From: Anaerocaecibacter muris
GTDB taxonomy: Bacteria; Bacillota; Clostridia; Christensenellales; Pumilibacteraceae
Reading direction: 5' to 3'
Length of the DNA: 64,000 bases
Assembly (NCBI RefSeq): GCF_943192945.1
Contig: NZ_CALPCE010000002.1
Location: 124,001-188,000, forward strand
The translations under genes and the position numbers were made by a program. Shown piece by piece: positions 1 to 7,886 of the stretch. Positions within the stretch are counted from its first letter, which is position 1. The number at the start of each line of letters is the position of its first letter. The notes under the pieces are model-generated. The model saw only the letters and a program-made list of their open reading frames with translations. It did not search any database and was not told where the DNA came from.

Positions 1-243
1 TTTCCGCACTCGGTAGGACAGTATCTGAAACGCTATGAACGAGAATGGAAAATGAAAGAAGTTACCTGTCATGGCTTACGGCATACATATTGCAGTTTGC
101 TTTTATCGCAGAATGTTCCGATACAAACGGTAAGCAAGTATATGGGACATAGCGATTCGACGGTAACGCTTAAAGTGTACAGCCACTTTATACCCGATAC
201 GCAAGATACGGCACTTAACGCGCTGAACAATATTACGGCATAG
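1..243 (+). CDS. Tyrosine recombinase/integrase, C-terminal end (5' part outside window)
   Basis: The frame is open from base 1 and ends at TAG 241-243, so about 80 residues of the catalytic domain are visible. The segment HGLRHTYCSLLL carries the Arg and His of the RxxH box, YMGHSD is the conserved GH motif, and the Tyr in KVYSH is the expected nucleophile. This is the core of phage and integrative-element integrases. Its stop lies 34 bp from the 3' end of a tRNA-Arg on the other strand, the usual arrangement when an element has inserted at a tRNA 3' end. The element would then extend left, beyond the window. The visible C-terminus looks intact; whether the whole protein is cannot be judged. 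Confidence 0.9.
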   Translation, partial: FPHSVGQYLKRYEREWKMKEVTCHGLRHTYCSLLLSQNVPIQTVSKYMGHSDSTVTLKVYSHFIPDTQDTALNALNNITA

Positions 244-246
244 AAA

Positions 247-273
247 AACGACCGAGAATTTATCTCGGTCGTT
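247..273 (-). terminator. Rho-independent terminator of the tRNA-Arg transcript
   Basis: A perfect 11-bp stem (247-257 with 263-273) closes a 5-nt loop. Read on the minus strand it is followed by a T run (complement of A244-A248), so it terminates the tRNA transcript. On the plus strand no T run follows. The hairpin sits directly against the integrase stop. Confidence 0.8.
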
Positions 274-277
274 GCCT

Positions 278-354
278 TGGCGTTCGCGGCGGGAATCGAA
301 CCCACAGTCTATCGCTTAGGAGGCGATTGCGTTATCCTATTACGCCACGCGAAC
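278..354 (-). tRNA. tRNA-Arg (anticodon CCT, reads AGG)
   Basis: The reverse complement folds as a standard cloverleaf. The acceptor stem is GTTCGCG paired with CGCGAAC. The anticodon arm has stem TCGC/GCGA and loop CTCCTAA, giving anticodon CCT. The T loop reads GGTTCGATTCC. Discriminator G and an encoded CCA (278-280) finish the 3' end. AGG is a rare Arg codon in this GC-rich coding style, and such tRNA genes are common integration targets. The adjoining integrase suggests that use here. Confidence 0.95.
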
Positions 355-379
355 ACACGCAAAATATTTTATACCGGAA

Positions 380-408
380 ATTATACCGATTCTGTATTCA
401 GTTGTAAA
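380..408 (-). promoter_or_regulatory. Promoter of tRNA-Arg
   Basis: On the minus strand a TTTACA -35 (403-408) and a TATAAT -10 (380-385) are separated by 17 nt. The expected start is near 373, about 19 nt before the mature tRNA. The rest of the 355-660 gap holds no ORF or RNA that I can support, apart from the hydrolase promoter. Confidence 0.7.
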
Positions 409-608
409 AAGTACGTCAAAACAGCCTTTTTTCTATCCAAAACTACCGTTTTTCTATGTTTCCGTTGGATATACCGCACACTTAGGAGGGGTTTATTATA
501 TCCATTTAACTACGGAAGCGCGGGGCTTTATCCTTAATAATATATCATGTTAAACGCGATAGGTCAAGCGAATTGCGGGCTCGCGCGCGGCGCGGTCGGA
601 TATTGCGC

Positions 609-638
609 TTGACAAGGTCGGGGAGGGTATGGTACAAT
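609..638 (+). promoter_or_regulatory. Sigma-A-type promoter of the hydrolase gene
   Basis: TTGACA at 609-614, an 18-nt spacer and TACAAT at 633-638. A GGAGG ribosome binding site (647-651) precedes the ATG at 661. Confidence 0.75.
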
Positions 639-660
639 ACCGTTACGGAGGCTTTGTGTA

Positions 661-1794
661 ATGCAGGGTTGGATGATTGCTTTGATTATTGCGGCGTGCG
701 TTGTTGCGGCGCTCGCCGTAGCGTTTTTGGTCGGCTCGCTCGCCGCGGTGCATATTATTCTCGGTAGGCGTAAGCCTCCCGTTGTCAAGCCTAACACGGT
801 AAATGATCCCGAACGTTACGGCGTGAACGGCGAGTGGTTTGCGGGCGTTTCGGATGTTACCGAAAAAGTCGGCTTGGTTGCTTACGACGGCGTCGCGCTC
901 TGCGCGTCGCTCATACGGCAAAAACAGTCGCAAGCGCGCGTCGCTATCTGCTGTCACGGTTACGGCGCGACGCAAAAGTCCATGCAGGTGCAAGCCAAAC
1001 TGTTTTACGACAGAGGGTTCGACGTTTTGCTCCCGTCCATGCGCGGGCACGGCGAGTCGGGCGGCAAAGTCGGCATGGCGTGGCTCGACCGCTTCGACCT
1101 GTTGCGCTGGATAGATAAAATTATCGACATGTTCGGTGCGAACGTGTCTATTGCGCTGTGCGGCGTTTCTATGGGCGGATCAACCGTCGTTGCCGCCGCC
1201 GGCATGAATCCTCCGCCGCAAGTCAAATGCGTTATCGACGATTGCGGGTTCTCCTCGCACGTGGATATTTACTCCGCGCACATCGGCAGAGTGCCCAAGT
1301 CTATCGGGTTGCTTCCGCTGTCCGTCGGCGTGCGGCTCGTTCACGGCTATGCGCTCGGCGACGCGGATATTGCCGCGCTTGCCAAAAACATGACCGTGCC
1401 CGCGCTGTTCATTCACGGCGAGGCGGACAAGTTTGTGCCCACCGCGCTCGGTCAAAAACTGTTCGACAGTTGCGGTTCTCAAAACAAGCAATTCTTTACC
1501 GTGCCCGACGCGGCGCACGCTTTGTCGTTCGCTACCGACCGAGAGGCGTACTCGCAGACTTTTAACGCGTTTATCGACGAAAACGTCGCGGGCAGTGCGT
1601 TCGTTTTCGACAGCAATTCGCTTATCCCCGAAAAGACGCCCGACGCGCCTGCTCCCGACGAAGATACTTCCGCAGACGCTTCTGCGCCCGCGCCGTCTGT
1701 CGATCTTCCCGCGGACGACGGTCAAGCGGACGGCGTGCCCGAAAACAGCGTTGCGGACGGTATTGACGGCGAAACCCCGACGGCGGGCGAGTAG
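661..1794 (+). CDS. Membrane-anchored alpha/beta hydrolase
   Basis: This is a 377-residue serine hydrolase with an N-terminal transmembrane anchor (residues about 5-34), a catalytic domain (about 60-300) and a C-terminal tail of about 65 residues rich in Asp, Pro and Ala. The catalytic triad is visible: nucleophile Ser170 in GVSMGG, acid Asp256 in HGEADKF and His286 in DAAHALSF. HGYGA (99-103) fits the oxyanion-hole position. Homologues of this fold act as esterases, lipases or peptidases (Hydrolase_4/S33 group); the substrate cannot be read from sequence. The gene has its own promoter, GGAGG site and terminator, so it is monocistronic. The acidic low-complexity tail is unusual for the family and may be a linker or wall-associated region. 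Confidence 0.85.
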   Translation: MQGWMIALIIAACVVAALAVAFLVGSLAAVHIILGRRKPPVVKPNTVNDPERYGVNGEWFAGVSDVTEKVGLVAYDGVALCASLIRQKQSQARVAICCHGYGATQKSMQVQAKLFYDRGFDVLLPSMRGHGESGGKVGMAWLDRFDLLRWIDKIIDMFGANVSIALCGVSMGGSTVVAAAGMNPPPQVKCVIDDCGFSSHVDIYSAHIGRVPKSIGLLPLSVGVRLVHGYALGDADIAALAKNMTVPALFIHGEADKFVPTALGQKLFDSCGSQNKQFFTVPDAAHALSFATDREAYSQTFNAFIDENVAGSAFVFDSNSLIPEKTPDAPAPDEDTSADASAPAPSVDLPADDGQADGVPENSVADGIDGETPTAGE

Positions 1795-1854
1795 TTTGTT
1801 ATGTTAGCCGTTCGTACACAAAAAATACAATAAAAAACAATCGCAAACAATTAT

Positions 1855-1882
1855 AAACAACGCTTTTCGGCGTTGTTTTTTT
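1855..1882 (+). terminator. Rho-independent terminator after the hydrolase gene
   Basis: A 9-bp stem (1855-1863 with 1870-1878), TTTTCG loop, then a continuing T run. Confidence 0.8.
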
Positions 1883-2002
1883 GTTGGGTTTTTATCGGCT
1901 TAAATATTTTGCAATTATTTATTCGAATTGCATATGTTGACATAATGCTGTCAGTAAATACGTGATAGACTGCGCGTGAAAATTGCGAAAGGAGATCGAG
2001 TT

Positions 2003-2434
2003 ATGCGCAGTGCGGAACGAAAAATAATAGAAAACATCATACTTATAAACCCGCTTATTTACGGGTTGCAGGACAGTATCGAAAAGGAGCAAGAGAGCGT
2101 TATTGCGGACATGACGTCGCCCGCCGACAAGGTGATAAAAAAGTTGTACGCGCTTGACGACAGGCGGATCGACCTGTGCAATCTTAAAGTGTTGTACGGG
2201 TTTATCGAGGACGGGTTGGGTGAAAAGTTTGATTTATTGCGGTCGTGCGCGGCATGCGGCGCGGCGTGCGATTATTACGAGCTTGCGGCGCGCCAGCTTG
2301 TGCGGGCGGGGTACACATTGCAAAAAGCGGAAAAGGAATTTTCGTACCTGTTTAAACTGATAAAGCGACCGCGCGCGGCGCGGCGGTATCTGCCTGCGCA
2401 TTCGGCGGCGGACGCGACGATTGGCGCGACGTGA
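2003..2434 (+). CDS. Hypothetical protein at the head of the phage-like block
   Basis: A 143-residue, mostly helical, charged protein. An upstream in-frame GTG exists at 1976, but AAAGGAG at 1988-1994 fits the ATG at 2003. A Cys pair (CAACGAAC) lies near the middle, and the C-terminal half looks like a helical DNA-binding segment ending in an Arg/Ala-rich tail. Its size and its place just before a terminase gene match phage late-gene activators (ArpU/RinA-like) or small terminase subunits. I see no diagnostic motif for either, so the function is left open. Confidence 0.6.
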   Translation: MRSAERKIIENIILINPLIYGLQDSIEKEQESVIADMTSPADKVIKKLYALDDRRIDLCNLKVLYGFIEDGLGEKFDLLRSCAACGAACDYYELAARQLVRAGYTLQKAEKEFSYLFKLIKRPRAARRYLPAHSAADATIGAT

Positions 2435-2516
2435 TTGTATTCGCATTGCGGCGCGACGTATAGCGGAGCGAGGGGGAGGCAAACAAAACGGGCAGCGAAT
2501 AAAAAGCCCGCGGGCG

Positions 2517-3161
2517 TTATTCGTCCTTGGGCTTGCGGAACAGGTAAAACATAATAAACGGCACGGGTATGCACAGCGCGACTATGAAAATAATCGCCGT
2601 TATGCGAGACATTGTTTGCGGCGGGGTTTCGTCCGTCGGCTCGGTCACGGTCGGTTCGTCGGGCGGCGGTTCTTTTTCGATAATATTCGGCGGTGTGGGC
2701 GGCACTTTGATATGCGCGTAATAGCAGTAGCCGCGCGTGCCGTTGACATTGACGTAGTACCACAGTTTGCCCGCGTCTGCGATTAGCGCGTCGCCTTCGA
2801 TAGAGCCGTAACAGTGTCCGACCGAATCGGGCGAGAGCACGGTAAGCACTTCTGCGGAACGCTTCGGTTCTTTGCGCAGGTTGACGGGTTGACCGTCGTT
2901 GTCGCAGTCGAACATCACGGTTTTTTCGTACTTGGTGACGGGGGTATAGTCCACTTGTTGCACGCTGTCCGCCTTGACGTAGCCCGTGAGATCGTCGTAA
3001 ATGACGGAAATAAACCCGTCGGGCGCGTCGTCGGAGTTTTGCAGTACGAAATACCCCGCGGGAAGCTCGACAATAGGGCTTGCGGTCGAATCGTAAAGCG
3101 TTGTTTGCGCGGGCATTATAAAAAACGTAAGCGCGGTTATTACCGAACAAATAGTTGCCAT
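2517..3161 (-). CDS. SH3-like domain membrane protein on the strand opposite the phage block
   Basis: A 214-residue protein with a hydrophobic signal-like N-terminus (residues 1-20), two SH3-type repeats (about 28-75, and 80-150, the second with VNLRKEP, typical of bacterial SH3 domains), a Pro/Glu/Thr-rich linker (150-180) and one C-terminal transmembrane helix (about 185-207) followed by positive residues. The layout predicts a surface-exposed, membrane-anchored protein whose SH3 modules could bind wall peptides. It is the only minus-strand gene among co-directional phage genes, as expected of a moron. No ribosome binding site precedes the ATG; instead an 18-bp palindrome lies at 3165-3182, so the mRNA may be leaderless or the start may be imperfectly placed. 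Confidence 0.75.
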   Translation of the reverse strand: MATICSVITALTFFIMPAQTTLYDSTASPIVELPAGYFVLQNSDDAPDGFISVIYDDLTGYVKADSVQQVDYTPVTKYEKTVMFDCDNDGQPVNLRKEPKRSAEVLTVLSPDSVGHCYGSIEGDALIADAGKLWYYVNVNGTRGYCYYAHIKVPPTPPNIIEKEPPPDEPTVTEPTDETPPQTMSRITAIIFIVALCIPVPFIMFYLFRKPKDE

Positions 3162-3164
3162 GGG

Positions 3165-3182
3165 TCTGTTAAGTTTAACAGA
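3165..3182. promoter_or_regulatory. 18-bp perfect palindrome between divergent genes (operator candidate)
   Basis: TCTGTTAA and its exact complement flank a GT centre. The site lies 3 bp from the minus-strand start codon and 17 bp before a TTGACT -35 of the rightward promoter, so one dimeric regulator bound here could affect both directions. Confidence 0.55.
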
Positions 3183-3198
3183 CGGGCGGTTGCGAGAG

Positions 3199-3227
3199 TT
3201 GACTTGTTTTGTCGTTTAGGGTGGAAT
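3199..3227 (+). promoter_or_regulatory. Candidate late promoter of the structural gene block
   Basis: TTGACT (3199-3204), 17-nt spacer, TGGAAT (3222-3227). The -10 is weak. The position, just downstream of a palindrome and 70 nt before the terminase start, supports it. Confidence 0.45.
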
Positions 3228-3296
3228 TTTTACGACGCGGCGGAATTGCGTATTCGGGGCGGCGCGGTTTTTTGTCTATGGGGGGAGGGGCAAAGG

Positions 3297-4718
3297 TTGC
3301 GGGATATTATTCGGCGAATTTTGGATATAGAGCGCGAGCAGAAACGCAGGTATAAAAACAACGCGTTGGCGCGGTACAACACGGACAGAGTGCACGTCAA
3401 GCAAATGGAATTCCACCGTTGCAAAAAGCGCAACCGCTGGGTGTTCGGCGGCAACCGCACGGGCAAGACGGAGTGCGGCGCGGCGGAAACGGTGTGGCTT
3501 GCGCGAGGCATACACCCGTACCGCGACAACAAGCGCACCGACGGTTGGGTGGTGTCGCTGTCGCGCGCGGTGCAACGCGAGGTCGCGCAAAAAAAGATAC
3601 TGCGCTATCTCAATCCCGACTGGATTGCGGACGTAGTTATGGAGAGCGGCAAGGCGCAAAATCCGTCGGGCGGCATTATCGATTATATAGCGGTGAAAAA
3701 CGTGTTCGGCACGATAAGCACGATATGTTTCAAAACGTGCGAGTCGGGGCGCGACAAGTTTGCGGGCGCGTCGCTCGACTATGTGTGGTTTGACGAGGAG
3801 CCGCCCGAAGATATTTACGACGAGTGCGCCATGCGCGTCGTCGATAAAAAGGGCTTGATATTCGGCACGATGACGCCCCTTTTGGGCTTGACATTCGTGT
3901 ACAAACGCATTTACCTCAACTGCAACGCCGACCCCGAAGTGTGGCATATTTTCATGGAGTGGTCGGACAATCCGTACTTGGACGGCGACGAAGTCGCGCG
4001 TATTTCCGCGGCTATGTCCGACGACGAGCTTAACGTCAGGCGATACGGGCGGTTTACCGAAGCCAAAGGCGCGGTGTATACGGAGTTTGACGAGCGCACG
4101 CACGTAATCCCGCCATTCGACATACCGCGCGACTGGCAGGACCGACTGTCTATCGACCCGGGGTTGAACAATCCGTTGTCCTGCCATTGGTACGCGGTGG
4201 ATTACGACGGAAACGTCTATGTCGTTGCCGAACACTTTGAGGCGGGCAAGCCCGTCGCGCACCACGCCGCGGCGATAAAAAATATAAGCGCACGGCTGGG
4301 CTGGCACACCGACGGGCGGGGCAGGCTGTACGCGCTTATCGACAGCGCGGCGGCGCAACACACGCTCAACGCCGACAAGTCGGTCGCGGAACTGTTTTGC
4401 GAAAACGGCATACTCGCCGACACGCGGGTCAATAAAGATTTGTTCAGCGGAATCAACCGCGTCAAGCAATATCTGTCGACCGACGGCAAGCCGCGAATCT
4501 TTATATTCGACACGTGCGTCAATCTTATCCGAGAGCTTAAAAGCTACCGCTGGGGCGACGGCGACCGTCCGGTAAAAACGGACGACCACTGTCTGGACGA
4601 ACTGCGATACTACCTGATGTCGCGCCCCGCGCCTCCGCGCCGCGCGGAAGTCAAAAGCGAAATCGCGCTCGACAAAGAACGGCTTATTCGCCGCGTTACG
4701 GGGAGGCGACGGGCATGA
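3297..4718 (+). CDS. terL: Phage terminase, large subunit
   Basis: The ATPase/nuclease motor that packages DNA into proheads. Walker A is GGNRTGKT (residues 51-58), Walker B is YVWFDEEP (162-169) and the coupling motif is GTMTPL (190-195). The C-terminal RNase H-like nuclease starts at SIDPGL (285-290, Asp287), with further acidic residues in DDHCLDELRY near the end. I chose TTG 3297 because a GGGGAGGGG site lies 6 nt upstream and because it gives 473 residues, the usual size for podovirus large terminases; the open frame reaches back to 2814 only as antisense to the SH3 gene. The stop overlaps the next start by 4 nt. Confidence 0.92.
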   Translation: MRDIIRRILDIEREQKRRYKNNALARYNTDRVHVKQMEFHRCKKRNRWVFGGNRTGKTECGAAETVWLARGIHPYRDNKRTDGWVVSLSRAVQREVAQKKILRYLNPDWIADVVMESGKAQNPSGGIIDYIAVKNVFGTISTICFKTCESGRDKFAGASLDYVWFDEEPPEDIYDECAMRVVDKKGLIFGTMTPLLGLTFVYKRIYLNCNADPEVWHIFMEWSDNPYLDGDEVARISAAMSDDELNVRRYGRFTEAKGAVYTEFDERTHVIPPFDIPRDWQDRLSIDPGLNNPLSCHWYAVDYDGNVYVVAEHFEAGKPVAHHAAAIKNISARLGWHTDGRGRLYALIDSAAAQHTLNADKSVAELFCENGILADTRVNKDLFSGINRVKQYLSTDGKPRIFIFDTCVNLIRELKSYRWGDGDRPVKTDDHCLDELRYYLMSRPAPPRRAEVKSEIALDKERLIRRVTGRRRA

Positions 4719-4996
4719 CGACCAAGGACGATATTTTGGACGCGGTGACAAAGCGCGCCTGCGGTTACGCCGCGCGCGAGGTGGTGGAGGAATACGCGCT
4801 TGTGGACGGTTCGCTCGAACTGGTCAAGCGAAAGATAACGACAAAGGACGTTCCGCCCGATATGACCGCCGCGAAAATGGCGCTCGACAACACCGACGCG
4901 CTCGATATTCCCGACGACGTGCTCCAAGCCGAAAAAGAGCGGTTGCTTAAAATGCTCATGGACGGGCGGCGCGGCAAGGCGGAAAAACAGACGTAG
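4715..4996 (+). CDS. Small phage protein, translationally coupled to the terminase
   Basis: A 93-residue charged protein beginning in an ATGA overlap with the terminase stop. It contains the segment VDGSLELVKRKITTKDVPPD followed by helix-forming Lys/Glu/Met-rich residues. Small proteins at this position occur between terminase and portal genes in Clostridia prophages, but I cannot assign a role. A small-terminase or packaging accessory function is possible from position only. Confidence 0.65.
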   Translation: MTTKDDILDAVTKRACGYAAREVVEEYALVDGSLELVKRKITTKDVPPDMTAAKMALDNTDALDIPDDVLQAEKERLLKMLMDGRRGKAEKQT

Positions 4997-5098
4997 CGCG
5001 GCGGCGTTGTGCACGATTGTATGACGTGGCTGTTGCGGCGGGCGGTGGGATTAACAGGCAGACAAACAATTATTCTTTATTATTTTACGGGAGGAATT

Positions 5099-5317
5099 AT
5101 GGAAGTAATCGAGTGCAAGCACAACGTAAAGTGCGAGCTGGGCGCGTGCAAGAACCGCGCGACGCGGGCGGTCAAGTTTGACCGCGTGGGAATACGCGGG
5201 CGGATATTCGCATGCGACAAGTGCCTCAACGAGCTGTACACGGCGATAGGCGCGGCGGTCGTGCCTAAATCGGTGGAAACGGCGCGCAAAAAACGCGCAA
5301 AGGACGGCGGGCAATGA
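5099..5317 (+). CDS. Small cysteine-rich (zinc-ribbon-like) phage protein
   Basis: A 72-residue protein with Cys residues in CKHNVKCELGACKNRA and FACDKC, which could form a zinc site. The ATG at 5099 has a good GGGAGG site; the upstream in-frame start at 5009 does not. The stop overlaps the portal start by 4 nt, so the two are coupled. It could be a DNA-binding or structural accessory protein; no function is assigned. Confidence 0.65.
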   Translation: MEVIECKHNVKCELGACKNRATRAVKFDRVGIRGRIFACDKCLNELYTAIGAAVVPKSVETARKKRAKDGGQ

Positions 5318-7176
5318 CGAGGGAATTTCGCGAGGATATTATAGCCGACGTCAAGCGCGACTTTGCGGCGCGAGTCGAGGCAAGGCGGCCTTACGAAACG
5401 CAGTGGCGGTTGAACATGAATTTTTACATGGGCAATCAGTATTGCACGGCGCTTCCCACGGGCGAAATAGCCGACGTCGAACGCGATTACTATTGGCAGG
5501 AACGCGAGGTGTTTAACCACATTTCCGCCATTGTCGAAACGCGCCAAGCCAAGCTGAACACCGTGCGCCCGTCGCTTACGGTACGCCCGTTCTCGTCGGA
5601 CGACGGCGACGTAAAGACGGCGAAAAACGCGACAAAGATACTCAATTCCGCTTGCGACAGACTGGACGTGGACGCGCTTTTGACGGACGGCACAATGTGG
5701 TCGGAAATATGCGGCACGGGTTTTTATTACATAGGCTGGGACGCGCGCGCGGGGCTGGAAATTTCGGACGGCGTGTTCGAGGGCGACGTTTGCGCGAGCG
5801 TAGTTCCGCCGTTTGAAATATATCCCGACAACATCTTTGCGCAAAACGTAAGCGATTGCCGATCGATTATCCGCGCCCGCGCGGTGGACGTGGACGAACT
5901 TAAACGCGTTTACGGCAAGACCGTTCAGCCCGAAACAAGCGACGTAATAGGTCTGTCGTCCGCGGCGGTCGGCGGGGGGCTTGTGGCAAACAGCGCGCTA
6001 AATAAGCTCGCGCCCACGGTCGCCGAGCACAGCGCGGTGCTTATAGAGCGGTACGTCGCGCCGTCGTCCGACAAGCCCGACGGCGAGCTTGCCGTCGTCG
6101 CCAACGGCGTGCTGTTGTATTACGGCGCGTTGCCGTATATCAACGGCGTGGACGGCAGGCGCGAGATTCCGTTTATAAAACAGGTGTCGTTGGTCAACGC
6201 GGGTTGCTTTTTCGGCGCGTCGGTGGTCGAGCGATCCATACCCGTTCAGCGCGCGTACAACGCTGTCAAAAACCGCAAGCACGAGTTTATGAACAGGCTG
6301 TCCATGGGCGTAATGGCGGTGGAGGACGGGTCGGTCGATATAGACAACCTCGAACAGGAAGGCATTTCCCCCGGCAAGATTTTGGTGTACAGACAGGGCG
6401 CGACCCCGCCGCGCATGGTGGACATGGGTTCGGTGCCGACCGCGTTCGATACGGAAGAAGCGCGCCTGCTCAACGAGTTCACCAAGATAAGCGGAGTAAG
6501 CGAAATCATGCGGTCGTCGGAAGCGGTGTCCGCCAATATGAGCGGCGTGGCGTTGCAACTGCTTATCGAGCAGGACGACACGCGCCTGTCGCTGTCCGCC
6601 GAGTACGTGCGTATCGCGGCGCGCGACATAGCGCGGCACATACTGCGCCTGTATAAGCAATTCGGGTCGGATTCGCGGCTCGCGCGCATTGCGGGGCAAA
6701 ACGGACAAGTCGAGCTTGTGCGGTGGTCGGCTTCCGACATATCGAGCGACGACGTAATATTCACGACCGACAACGAACTGCTGTCCACGCCCGCCATGCG
6801 GCAAAACATGATGATCGAACTGTTTAAAATGGGCTTGCTGTCCGACGCCGAGGGCAAGATGAGCGAAACGCAAAAGCACAGATTTTTGGAAGCGCTCGGC
6901 TACGGCGGTTGGGACAGCGACATAGACCTCGCGCAGGTCCATGTGTCGCGCGCAGAAACGGAAAACTTAAAGGACGCGTACAAAATAAACGAGTTCGACG
7001 ATCACGAACTGCACGCGGACGCGCACGTCAAATATCTGTTGTCGGAGTGCCCGACGGGCAAAAAAGCGGAACGGCTCAAAGCGCACATTAAAGAACACCG
7101 CGCCGCGATCGCGCTTACCGCCGCGCCCGAACAATCGACTGCGCCCGCCGCACGGCAATCGACGGCAACAGCGTAA
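5314..7176 (+). CDS. Phage portal protein (podovirus type)
   Basis: A 620-residue protein that would form the dodecameric DNA gateway at one capsid vertex and dock the terminase. The N-terminus (residues 1-110) has the pattern seen in P22-like portals: a helical, Arg-rich start, then YETQWRLNMNFYMGNQY and VFNHISAIVETRQAK. The middle holds the wing/stem-type alpha-beta region and the C-terminus is helical, ending in an Ala/Thr/Pro-rich tail. Length matches P22-like portals (about 600-725) rather than siphovirus portals (about 400-500). It lies between terminase and scaffold genes in standard order. Confidence 0.85.
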   Translation: MTREFREDIIADVKRDFAARVEARRPYETQWRLNMNFYMGNQYCTALPTGEIADVERDYYWQEREVFNHISAIVETRQAKLNTVRPSLTVRPFSSDDGDVKTAKNATKILNSACDRLDVDALLTDGTMWSEICGTGFYYIGWDARAGLEISDGVFEGDVCASVVPPFEIYPDNIFAQNVSDCRSIIRARAVDVDELKRVYGKTVQPETSDVIGLSSAAVGGGLVANSALNKLAPTVAEHSAVLIERYVAPSSDKPDGELAVVANGVLLYYGALPYINGVDGRREIPFIKQVSLVNAGCFFGASVVERSIPVQRAYNAVKNRKHEFMNRLSMGVMAVEDGSVDIDNLEQEGISPGKILVYRQGATPPRMVDMGSVPTAFDTEEARLLNEFTKISGVSEIMRSSEAVSANMSGVALQLLIEQDDTRLSLSAEYVRIAARDIARHILRLYKQFGSDSRLARIAGQNGQVELVRWSASDISSDDVIFTTDNELLSTPAMRQNMMIELFKMGLLSDAEGKMSETQKHRFLEALGYGGWDSDIDLAQVHVSRAETENLKDAYKINEFDDHELHADAHVKYLLSECPTGKKAERLKAHIKEHRAAIALTAAPEQSTAPAARQSTATA

Positions 7177-7188
7177 AAGGAGGATATC

Positions 7189-7863
7189 ATGAAAAACCAA
7201 ACAGACGGAAACTCCGTGCCGCCCGAAAACGCGGGCGAATACGGAAAGTTCAAAACGGCGGGCGACCTGCTCGCGGCTTATAACGCGCTCGAAAGCGAGT
7301 TTACCAAAAAGTGCCAATCGTTAAAACGGTTACAAGCGCAACTCGAACTTTTTAACGCGCAAGCCGAAGCGGACAAGCCGACGGGCGATCCGCCCTCGCC
7401 GCCGCCGAATAGCGATGCGGAACGGGACGGCGCGCCGCCGATCGCAACAGCGGTCGCTACGCCGCCGCCCGCCGAAAATTTTGCCCGCGCGGCGGATACG
7501 TCCGATCCGAACGACCCGTTCGACGATACTGCCGCGCCGCAGGACGCGACTGCCGAAGTCGCGGCGACGGCGAGTATGACGCAGTGCGGCGCATGCGCTG
7601 CGGACGGGGAGGACGACGCGCAAAGCGCGGCGAGGCGCGCGCTGGAAACGGTGGTGCAAAATGCGGCGGATTTTGCCGAAACGCTTGCGGCGTTGCCCGA
7701 AATCATGGACGCGTGCGTCGCGCGTTACAAGCAGAAGTTGTTGGGCGGCAGGGCGCATTGCGTTTCGCCCGCGGGCATGGCGGTTATTGCGCCCGTCAAG
7801 CGACCGCGCACGCTGTACGAAGCGAAGTTGCTCGCCGATGAGCTGTTAAACGAAAGACTTTAA
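7189..7863 (+). CDS. Putative scaffold/head-assembly protein
   Basis: A 224-residue, highly acidic protein placed exactly between portal and major capsid genes, where scaffold proteins are encoded. Residues about 22-60 form a short coiled coil (DLLAAYNALESEFTKKC and following). A long disordered, Pro/Ala/Asp-rich middle (about 60-145) follows, then a helical C-terminus with basic residues. That architecture fits a scaffold that binds capsid protein through its C-terminus. GGAGG precedes the ATG. The assignment rests on position and composition, not on a motif. Confidence 0.65.
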   Translation: MKNQTDGNSVPPENAGEYGKFKTAGDLLAAYNALESEFTKKCQSLKRLQAQLELFNAQAEADKPTGDPPSPPPNSDAERDGAPPIATAVATPPPAENFARAADTSDPNDPFDDTAAPQDATAEVAATASMTQCGACAADGEDDAQSAARRALETVVQNAADFAETLAALPEIMDACVARYKQKLLGGRAHCVSPAGMAVIAPVKRPRTLYEAKLLADELLNERL

Positions 7864-7886
7864 AATTTATTATCAAGGAGAAAAAC

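Noticed and set aside
2814-3296. N-terminal extension of the terminase frame
   Set aside because: It reads antisense to the SH3 membrane protein and adds residues unlike any terminase; a good ribosome site at TTG 3297 gives normal length.
3276-4751. 491-codon open frame on the minus strand
   Set aside because: It lies opposite the terminase gene, whose Walker motifs prove the coding strand.
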